Assembly (NCBI RefSeq): GCF_014202695.1
Contig: NZ_JACHHH010000001.1
Location: 230,739 to 294,738 of the forward strand
Reading direction: 5' to 3'
DNA from: Oribacterium sinus
Lineage (GTDB): Bacteria; Bacillota; Clostridia; Lachnospirales; Lachnospiraceae
DNA: 64,000 bases
Translations under genes and position numbers: made by a program
Notes under the pieces: generated by a model
Told to the model about the DNA's origin: nothing
The model's database searches: none
The model's input: only the letters and a program-made list of their open reading frames with translations
Part shown: piece after piece, positions 8,476 through 14,621 of the stretch
Position numbering within the stretch: position 1 is the first letter of the stretch
Layout: the number at the start of each line of letters is the position of its first letter

Positions 8476-9017
8476 TATCTATAGATTCCCTTTTTTACTC
8501 CGCTAACATTATTGGCATAAATATAAACCTGAACAGGATATAAGCCGCCACCGGAAGCATAATATCGGCTGGTTGCAACGATTCCGTTGTAATTAGCAGT
8601 TCTATTTGATTGACCAAAACTATACTTACACAATGTTGAGAAGTCTTTTAGGCTCATCTGGTAAGGAGAAAATGTTCGAATGCTTTGACGATATTCCAAG
8701 CAATCTTCTAGAGATTTTTTTATCTTTTTAAACTTTTTTGGCAGAAACAAAGTGCTGTTATCCACAATTTCTTCATATTTCTTGAATTTATTTTTATTGG
8801 CTGCAATATTTAATTCATTGAACATACCGATACTCTTTGTGTCATTAAGCCGTATATATCCAAGATTCAATAGATAGTCCATCTGGCTGGACTTTACATT
8901 GCCAACAAGTATTTGGCTAAATACATCGGCATTTCTTCCATTATTTATATTGGAATTATCCATCTGCACTTTTAAATGCTGATTGAAAAACCCCTTCTCA
9001 GTAAATTTTGTTTCCAT
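8424..9017 (-). pseudogene. llsB: SagB/LlsB-type thiazole/oxazole dehydrogenase, 3'-truncated
   Basis: The family is an FMN-dependent nitroreductase-fold dehydrogenase that oxidises azolines to azoles on streptolysin S-type peptides. Seen in 197 residues: an N-terminal leader region, the domain entry RQSIRTFSPYQMSL (from residue 110), KYSFGQSNRT, and YASGGGLYPVQVYIYANNV followed by GVKKGIYRYQ, all typical of SagB. The protein stops soon after, about halfway through the nitroreductase domain, with an unrelated hydrophobic tail (VFIFFLD), so the C-terminal FMN/dimer half is lost. The start at 9017 has a GAGGAAAG ribosome site. It is the last gene of the AT-rich minus-strand operon, and the expected cyclodehydratase genes after it are absent. 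Confidence 0.85.
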
Positions 9018-9034
9018 CGTATCTTTCCTCAGGC

Positions 9035-9346
9035 TTATTTTTCAGTAATTTCCGGTTTATTCTTGTTTTTTATAAAAATAGTTGTTTCAACCGCTATCAT
9101 CGTGATGGTTGAGCAGATTATACCGACAAGAGACATGTTCTGGTTAAATGCCGTTCCCTGTCCTTTCCCACCTTGCATAACTATCTCATATATTGGTAGG
9201 CCAAAGATATTCACGGTGTATTCATTAAAATTATCCTTATAGAAAGTCGAGTAGCCTAAAGAGATTAAAATGTAACACAAAATTACCGAGAATACCATTC
9301 CTGCAACTAATTCTAAGATGATACGTAGCCCTTGCTTATTTTTCAT
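9035..9346 (-). CDS. llsX: LlsX-like small membrane protein
   Basis: A 103-residue protein of unknown mechanism. ATG 9346 is preferred over the upstream GTG 9361 because GGAGG lies 8 bases before the ATG. Two hydrophobic segments are visible (about residues 7-28 and 70-92) flanking an extracytoplasmic-looking stretch (YKDNFNEYTVNIFGLPIYE). The lysine-rich ends suggest both termini are inside. It overlaps the end of the permease gene by 11 bases and sits between permease and dehydrogenase, the position of llsX in the Listeria listeriolysin S operon. That assignment rests mainly on position, size and topology, not on a recognised domain. Confidence 0.65.
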   Translation of the reverse strand: MKNKQGLRIILELVAGMVFSVILCYILISLGYSTFYKDNFNEYTVNIFGLPIYEIVMQGGKGQGTAFNQNMSLVGIICSTITMIAVETTIFIKNKNKPEITEK

Positions 9347-10112
9347 TATTTTTTCCTCCACTGTAAATAACTCTTTTATTTTCTCTAATGATACAGATGC
9401 CCAAAACTATAGTGCTTATTACCAAGTACACTGCAGATATTAGTAAAAAATCCTTGTCCCAGAATTTCTCCATAGTCCAAATGTCAAAGAAGTCATTCAT
9501 TGCATACTTTATTGGCAAATATGAAGATATATTTCGGAATAACTGTGGCATTTGATCGATAGATATGAACACGCCACAGAACATATATAAAACAAACATT
9601 ACGACTAGCCCTAGAGTCATTAAAATCTGCGGATTTTTAAATACATAGGCAAATATGCCACCAATAATCATAGCTATAACAATAGCTATGAAATATTGTA
9701 TAATAAAAGAAAGAAAATGACCTATGGACGGAAATTTTAGTCTCCAAAACAAAAAGGCAACTAAAATATTAATAGCCATGCTTATCATTGCCAGTATGAA
9801 ATGAGCCAGTACATCACCTACGAACATTTTACTTGTATTTACTCCAAAAAAATTCAAGCGTTCTATGCTTTTATTTTCAAAGGAATTGCCTATCCACATT
9901 GGGAAAGAAATTAAAGAGAGAGGAAGGATTCCCATTCCAATAGCGATCAAAAAATACTTATCAATCAAATAATAGCCATTCCCGATTGAAATGTTACCAT
10001 ATGAAAACATAATTATAATCATCATTAATATTGGATAGGCTATAGAAAAAAATATAGAAAGCGGAATGCGAAACATTATTTTTAAATCAATAAACAAGTA
10101 TGTCCTCATCAT
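9336..10112 (-). CDS. llsH: ABC-2 type transporter permease, LlsH/SagH-like
   Basis: Membrane subunit of the exporter expected to secrete the modified peptide. The 258-residue protein has six hydrophobic segments (for example about 17-38, 53-75, 105-127, 140-160, 170-190 and 228-248) and the short ABC-2 permease layout. The start ATATGATG lies two bases after the ATPase stop, with AAGGAGG inside the ATPase coding end, so the two are translationally coupled. Base composition is much richer in A and T than in the flanking glycosyltransferase genes. Only one permease is seen, as in lls; sag operons have two or more. Confidence 0.85.
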   Translation of the reverse strand: MMRTYLFIDLKIMFRIPLSIFFSIAYPILMMIIIMFSYGNISIGNGYYLIDKYFLIAIGMGILPLSLISFPMWIGNSFENKSIERLNFFGVNTSKMFVGDVLAHFILAMISMAINILVAFLFWRLKFPSIGHFLSFIIQYFIAIVIAMIIGGIFAYVFKNPQILMTLGLVVMFVLYMFCGVFISIDQMPQLFRNISSYLPIKYAMNDFFDIWTMEKFWDKDFLLISAVYLVISTIVLGICIIRENKRVIYSGGKNNEK

Positions 10113-10113
10113 A

Positions 10114-10995
10114 TCAAGCCTCCTTCTTTTCTATGAAATTTTTCATCGCCAGCATATACAAATTATATATGCTGTTAGGATTAATCTGAAACCGAATATT
10201 GCTTCTTGAAAGACTTCTTAATATTTCTTCCTGGTGATATTCATCAGCTACAATCAACCCACAGGTTTTATCGTCTACGCTAACAGTGTTTATATTCTTA
10301 AGTTCTTTCGGCAAGTTGTAAAAATCGTCTGTAGATAGTGTAACTATGGAATAATGTTTGAACGTTTCTTTTAAGTTATCGAATGTTCCCCAGAACACCA
10401 AATCTCCCTTGTGCAAAATCAAGATTTTATTGACCCAGTCGTTTAGCTCCTCATAATAATGAGTTACAGTAAGCACTGTTTTCCCTTGACTGTAAGTTTT
10501 AACTATATCGAGGATTTTAGTTCTTTTTTTGTAATCTAGCCCTGTTGTAAGTTCATCGAATATCAAGATTTCCGGGTTTAGGTAAAGCACTAAAAATAGA
10601 GTCAGCCTTTGTTGCTCACCTATAGATAATTTTTCTATTCTTTTATTAAGCAACTCTGTAATATCAAACTTATCTATTTGTGATTTTAGCGAGGAATCAA
10701 ACTTGGACTTGTGAGAAATAATCTGAATTAATTCAAAAACCTTCATTAACTTATTGTAGTTGTTTGTTTGAAATTGGATTCCTAATTTATCTAAACTGTA
10801 ATTTCTTACAATCTTGCCTTTATAGTTTATTTTATCTATAAGGCAATTTATGAAAGTGGATTTCCCTGCTCCATTTTCACCTATTATGCCTACAATGTCG
10901 CCTTCTTGAATAGTAATCGTTTGCTCTCTTAGGTTTAAAATTTGCAAACCGTTAATATCCACATTTAGACCCTTTATTTCCAATAGCGGTTCCAT
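10114..10995 (-). CDS. llsG: ABC transporter ATP-binding protein, LlsG/SagG-like
   Basis: Energises export through the adjacent permease. Start chosen at ATG 10995 (293 aa, preceded by GGAGGGG). The longer open frame up to 11187 runs out of frame through the precursor-peptide gene and has no support. Seen: Walker A GENGAGKST, Q-loop region QFQTNNYNK, signature LSIGEQQRL (C-motif variant), Walker B ILIFDELTTGLD, and H-loop VLTVTHYYEEL. About 80 C-terminal residues follow the ATPase core, as in many ABC-2 type ATPases. A 118-base spacer with a strong hairpin separates it from the precursor gene upstream. Confidence 0.88.
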   Translation of the reverse strand: MEPLLEIKGLNVDINGLQILNLREQTITIQEGDIVGIIGENGAGKSTFINCLIDKINYKGKIVRNYSLDKLGIQFQTNNYNKLMKVFELIQIISHKSKFDSSLKSQIDKFDITELLNKRIEKLSIGEQQRLTLFLVLYLNPEILIFDELTTGLDYKKRTKILDIVKTYSQGKTVLTVTHYYEELNDWVNKILILHKGDLVFWGTFDNLKETFKHYSIVTLSTDDFYNLPKELKNINTVSVDDKTCGLIVADEYHQEEILRSLSRSNIRFQINPNSIYNLYMLAMKNFIEKKEA

Positions 10996-11072
10996 AGCCC
11001 CTCCATAAACCATAACGTATAGTTTCTTAATTATCTGTAATGCCATGACATGGCAATTGTTTTTTTGAAATA

Positions 11073-11101
11073 GCCTCCAAAGCTTTTGCAACTCTGGAGG
11101 C
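11073..11101 (-). terminator. Hairpin between precursor and exporter genes (possible attenuator)
   Basis: On the minus strand a 7-bp stem GCCTCCA/TGGAGGC, extended by AG/CT pairs, follows the precursor stop codon by 12 bases. It lacks a proper T-run (TATTTC follows), so it may be an mRNA-stabilising or partial termination hairpin. In streptolysin S operons a terminator after the precursor gene makes precursor mRNA more abundant than the rest; that role here is inferred. Confidence 0.5.
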
Positions 11102-11113
11102 AGATGTTGTTCG

Positions 11114-11251
11114 TTACTCTTCTGAGATTGCTGCACAGCTGGAACAACAAGAACACGAGCACGAGCAAGAGCAACCGCTACTTGCATAATTCATCTCATT
11201 TTCAGAATCTGCAATGTTATACAAGTTAGCATTATGCTTCTTAATTTCCAT
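11114..11251 (-). CDS. llsA: LlsA/SagA-like thiazole/oxazole-modified microcin precursor peptide
   Basis: A 45-residue peptide, easily missed because of its size. It starts at ATG 11251 with a textbook ribosome site (AAGGAG, 11261-11266, 9-base spacing) and ends with TAA at 11114. The first 22 or so residues form a charged leader (MEIKKHN... ending SENEMNY), then ASSG, then a core of alternating Cys and Ser (CSCSCSCSCCSSC, residues 27-39), then AAISEE. Seven Cys and many Ser in a short C-terminal core after a polar leader is the signature of heterocyclised SagA-family peptides. As I recall, the Listeria LlsA precursor carries the same MNYA segment directly before its Cys/Ser-rich core. It lies first in a minus-strand operon with exporter and dehydrogenase genes. 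Confidence 0.85.
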   Translation of the reverse strand: MEIKKHNANLYNIADSENEMNYASSGCSCSCSCSCCSSCAAISEE

Positions 11252-11260
11252 AAATGTTAT

Positions 11261-11266
11261 CTCCTT
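11261..11266 (-). promoter_or_regulatory. Ribosome binding site of the precursor peptide gene
   Basis: AAGGAG on the minus strand, nine bases before ATG 11251. It decides that the 45-codon ORF, not the overlapping longer frame starting at 11187, is the translated one. Confidence 0.8.
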
Positions 11267-12049
11267 TCATAATATTTATAGGTATGCTTTAGATATATTA
11301 TCTTAAAGCATCCACTATAGCAAACCGAGAAAAAAATACTGCTATCAATGGTCTCGTTCGTAACAACAATATCTGCCACATTTTTATATTTACTGCAGAA
11401 TACGGATACGTAACATCGTTTCTAGGTAATAGTTTTTCAGTACTTTGCTTTTACATGAATTAATCATTGCCACTAGTTCTAACCACAAAATCATTTGTTC
11501 CATAATTCATGGAAACTCTTTCTTAGTCTGGTTTGCACAATACATCGCTGATACGATTCAGTGCCATTCACTTGTTAATGCCTATATTATATTTAGACTT
11601 ATCTTATACGGCATTCCTCTATGAAGGGTATCTCTTAGATTATTGTTAGTATAGTCAAATTATGCCACTTTGTCAGAATGATTTCTATATATTTAGTCCT
11701 ATATTTTTCAGAAATCCAAATATTTTTTTGGCAATAACTTATACATAATCAACTAATAAAAAAGCGATTATACAATTCTCTTATAAGCACGCCGTAATGA
11801 CAAAGCCTATTTTTGAAGCCTTAGGAAAAACCCGCCTTTATTTGCCATTCCTATGAATCTCTGCTATGATATAAAAATAATAAAATTTATTATTTTTTAA
11901 AAGACTAACTATTAATGGTCAAGCATAAAATTAAGATTTTCAGAATAAAATACGGAAACGTATTTTAGATAGATTAGTACTTTGAAAACTGTATGACGAA
12001 TAGAGCATCAGTGATGATGCTCTCAGAAAAGATTATGAGCTAATTTAAC
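11267..12049. other. AT-rich gene-free stretch upstream of the lls-like operon
   Basis: No ORF with a ribosome site was seen on either strand. An imperfect palindrome GCTTTA...TAAAGC lies at about 11285-11310 just upstream of the precursor gene; weak -35/-10 like sequences (TTGCTA, 17 bases, TAATAT on the minus strand) overlap it. A short hairpin, AGAGCATC/GATGCTCT, lies at about 12003-12024 near the transposase 3' end. The promoter assignment is weak. Confidence 0.4.
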
Positions 12050-12688
12050 TTATAAAGGCTGATATAACGTATGAGTTATTTCCATCCGAAAGATGGTTCT
12101 AACATATTTTTTAACCACATGGCTTATTGCGACATAGTAGTGCTTGCCTTCTGCCCGTTTTTTTGACAAATAGAGCCTGAATCGCTCGTCCCATACAGAA
12201 GCATATATAGCAGCATTGAAAAGTGCGTAACGCAGATACTTAGAGCCACGTTTTTCCATGCGAGCATAAGAAGATATTAGTTTTCCGGACTGGTACGTAG
12301 ACGGAGATAGTCCTGCATAAGCAAGAACCTGATCTGCATTGCTAAAGCGTGTAAAGTCTCCAATCTCTGCTAGAATCATTGCCCCCATACGATACTTGAT
12401 GCCGGGAATAGTTGTAATTGGAGAACCACAATCATCCATGATTTTCTGAATGGACTGCTCGACTTCTTTAATATCGGAAGTCAGGGTGTCAATTCGACGG
12501 ATTGTCTGCCTGAGTTCCATTGATTTAGCAGGCATAAGTAATCCGATAGAAGATTTTGCAGTTTCTCTGATTTCAATGGCCTTTTCACGACCATAGTGCC
12601 CTTTTGAAGCATCAGCAAGTAGAGCTTTCAGGTGGGTGAGATTGGAACTTGCGATAAAATATGCTCTGTCAAGTAATCGTTGGCAACT
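12050..12688 (-). pseudogene. IS110-family transposase, N-terminally truncated
   Basis: The frame is open from 12688 (a TAG stop lies just upstream at 12689-12691) to 12050 and has lost its own start; the first internal ATG is 12535. Visible: a linker region (LKALLADASKGHYGREKAIEIRE), then the Transposase_20 domain with ITTIPGIKYRMGAMILAEIGD, FSNADQVLAYAGLSPSTYQSG and the RMEKRGSKYLRYALFNAA segment containing the family's catalytic serine region. The N-terminal RuvC-like DEDD domain is missing, so it should be inactive. It marks one border of the foreign AT-rich segment and abuts the palindromic array, a kind of target that IS110 elements are known to favour. Confidence 0.85.
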
Positions 12689-12689
12689 C

Positions 12690-12960
12690 TATCATACAGA
12701 CTAATGAATGTCTTGCTTCGGCTTAGGCTTTGCCTCAAAGACACACTACGTTTCCTACTCGCTGCACTCGCTTTTTCACTCAGGCTCCTGCGCAAACTCA
12801 CCCTTCGGGCTCAAACATGCGCCCGCCTTCGTTGCTAGAGTGCAGCTCCCTACGGAAGCCTAGTGATCGTCTTTTTCGTGCATAGCCTAAGCCCTCGCAA
12901 AGATTCCTTAATACCTCGTCATAGAAAGCAAGTTCCTGCGATCTCCTATTATTTCAGTAT
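12690..12960. repeat. GC-richer palindromic region beside the IS110 remnant
   Basis: No credible gene. A 10-bp inverted repeat GGCTTAGGCT (12720-12729) / AGCCTAAGCC (12884-12893) brackets about 155 bp with further short palindromes. The base composition jumps from the AT-rich island to GC-richer sequence here, so the island border lies close to 12690. Confidence 0.55.
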
Positions 12961-13610
12961 CGTAGAAATCCAAAATCAAAGCGGCAAATGCTATGTAGAC
13001 ATGAAAGAGGAAAACCAGAGCCCGTCAGAACTTGTAGAAAGCCGTTGTAGAGAAGCACTGTAGAAATCCATAATTGAAGCGAAGGATGCTGTATAGGCAG
13101 GAAAGAGGGCAAACTGTGCCCGTTAGAACTTGTAGAAAGCCGGTGAAGGGAAGAACTGTAGAAATCCAAAGCCAAAGCGAATGAAGCTGTATGGATATGA
13201 AAGAGGGTAATCTGAGCCCGTCGGTACTTGCAGAAAGCCAGCGAAGAGAAGAACTGTAGAAATCCAAAATCGAAGCGAACGATGCTGTGTAGGCAGGAAA
13301 GAGGGCAATCTGAGCCCGTCAGTACTTACTGAAAGCGAGCAATGCGAAGCTTGAAGTTAGTACTGTTACGAAGGCGAGGTTAGCGGGAGCGTGCCCGATT
13401 TCCTGCCTACACAGCATCGGAGCGTTGCGATTGATTTTTCTACTGTTCTTCATTACGTAGAGGCGAGGTTAGCGGGAGCGTGTCCGCTTTCATATCCATA
13501 CAGCTTCGGAGCATTGCCCTTGATTTTTCTACAGCTTTTTAATTACGCAGAGCGAGGTTGTCGCAAGTGTGCCCGCTTTCCTGCCTACACAGCATGGGAG
13601 CGCAGCCCTT
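12961..13610. repeat. Concentric (nested) array of long palindromic elements
   Basis: Four left arms of the type GAGCCCGTCRGWACTTG (near 13018, 13117, 13216, 13314) are followed in reverse order by three right arms of the type GGCGAGGTTAGCGGGAGCG (near 13374, 13462, 13550). Matching flanks pair concentrically: 13085-13104 with 13576-13595, 13183-13203 with 13487-13507, and 13280-13300 with 13399-13419 (a 21-bp perfect match). The layout is what results if each copy inserted into the loop of the previous one. Short ORFs on either strand here merely translate the repeat. The outermost right arm overlaps the last codons of the glycosyltransferase gene on the minus strand. Confidence 0.9.
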
Positions 13611-14610
13611 TTCTTCTCCTCTTTCTCTCCGAAAGATACACAAAGCAATTCTTAAACAGCCTAAGTTCAATGGCTAGAATCCTTCCCAGCGGCACCCCTC
13701 GGAAATCCACCTTCTTCATTTCTTTTCTTTCCTTTAAGCCTTTAAAGATACCCTTTCGATAGGCCTTTCCGTAGCCCTTCTTTTGGAAGTAAAGAGCCTT
13801 AATCAAAATTCCCAGTAAGAAGGGCAGGAAATTCAGAATTTTCAGCCCGAGAGGAAAGTTTTTATAAAGCAGGAAAATAGAGTTTCTGGCAGAAAGCTCC
13901 ACCTTAAAATCGCTGTATTTTCCTCCGCTGGTTCCGGAACCCACATGTTTACAGAGGGCAGTGGGGCAGTAGTACACAGAGTAGCCCTTCCACTGGGCCC
14001 GAAAGGAAAGGTCCACATCCTCCAGATAGGCGAAGTGCTTTTCATCAAAAAGTCCGGTTTCTTCCAAAAGAGGAATACTGTATAGGGAAGCCCCTCCGCA
14101 GGCGGAAAATACCTTTTCGGCCTTAGTCCACCGGGAGGCTTCATCCTCTAAACCTCTTTGGAAGGGAAAACCTAAGAGGCACAGTTCGTCCCCTGCATCA
14201 TCCATCAGGCTGGGGTCATGCATCTTTACCATTTTGGAGGAAAGGGCAAATACCTTTTCTCCTTTTTTTTCTTTTTCTTCCATGAAAAGCAGAAGCTGCT
14301 CCACAAAATCAGGAGCCACCTCCGTATCGTTGTTTAAAAGCAGGGCATAGCTTGCTCCCTGCCCCTTGGCCCAGAGTATTCCCTGGTTCACTGCAGTGGC
14401 AAAGCCTGTGTTTTCCGTATTTTGAATCAGGAAAATCCGCTCCGGATCCTGCTCCATCCAATACCGGATTTGTTTTTCACTGTCGTCCTTGGAAGCATTG
14501 TCCACAAAAAGAATAGAAAAGTCCTGCCTACTTTGCGAAAGCAAAGCAGGCATGCACTTTTCTAAAAAATGAGCTCCATTATAGTTTGGTATAACGATGG
14601 TTGTTTTCAT
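13585..14610 (-). CDS. Glycosyltransferase family 2, rhamnosyltransferase-like
   Basis: 341-residue GT-A enzyme: IVIPNYNGAHFLEKCMPALLSQ at the N-terminus, FVDNASKDDS nucleotide-binding segment, LLLNNDTEV (NNDTEV acid motif typical of WbbL-like rhamnosyltransferases), CGGASLYSI, and FAYLEDVDLSFRAQWKGY (the ED acidic motif). The basic C-terminus (KRRRKGLRSHAV) runs into the palindromic array, so the last residues may have been altered by element insertion. The start lies 12 bases after the stop of the L,D-transpeptidase gene on the same strand, so the two form a minus-strand operon. The surrounding glycan genes read on the plus strand. Confidence 0.9.
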   Translation of the reverse strand: MKTTIVIPNYNGAHFLEKCMPALLSQSRQDFSILFVDNASKDDSEKQIRYWMEQDPERIFLIQNTENTGFATAVNQGILWAKGQGASYALLLNNDTEVAPDFVEQLLLFMEEKEKKGEKVFALSSKMVKMHDPSLMDDAGDELCLLGFPFQRGLEDEASRWTKAEKVFSACGGASLYSIPLLEETGLFDEKHFAYLEDVDLSFRAQWKGYSVYYCPTALCKHVGSGTSGGKYSDFKVELSARNSIFLLYKNFPLGLKILNFLPFLLGILIKALYFQKKGYGKAYRKGIFKGLKERKEMKKVDFRGVPLGRILAIELRLFKNCFVYLSERKRRRKGLRSHAV

Positions 14611-14621
14611 TTGTTTGTCCC

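Noticed and set aside
8976..9242. Plus-strand 88-codon ORF opposite the LlsX-like gene
   Set aside because: Antisense shadow of the operon without its own ribosome site.
10996..11187. N-terminal extension of the ABC ATPase frame up to 11187
   Set aside because: It runs out of frame through the precursor gene, has no ribosome site and no family conservation; ATG 10995 has GGAGGGG just upstream.
11114..11251. SCIFF-type (six cysteines in forty-five residues) ranthipeptide precursor
   Set aside because: Length is similar, but the Cys are packed in an alternating Cys-Ser block, and there is no radical SAM maturase nearby; SagB and exporter genes fit the TOMM family.
12954..13308. Minus-strand ORFs of 60-80 codons with repeated LWISTV-like peptides
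   Set aside because: They are translations of the nested palindromic repeats, lack ribosome sites and have no independent family.
13391..13762. Plus-strand 123-codon ORF
   Set aside because: It spans repeat arms and the antisense of the glycosyltransferase C-terminus.
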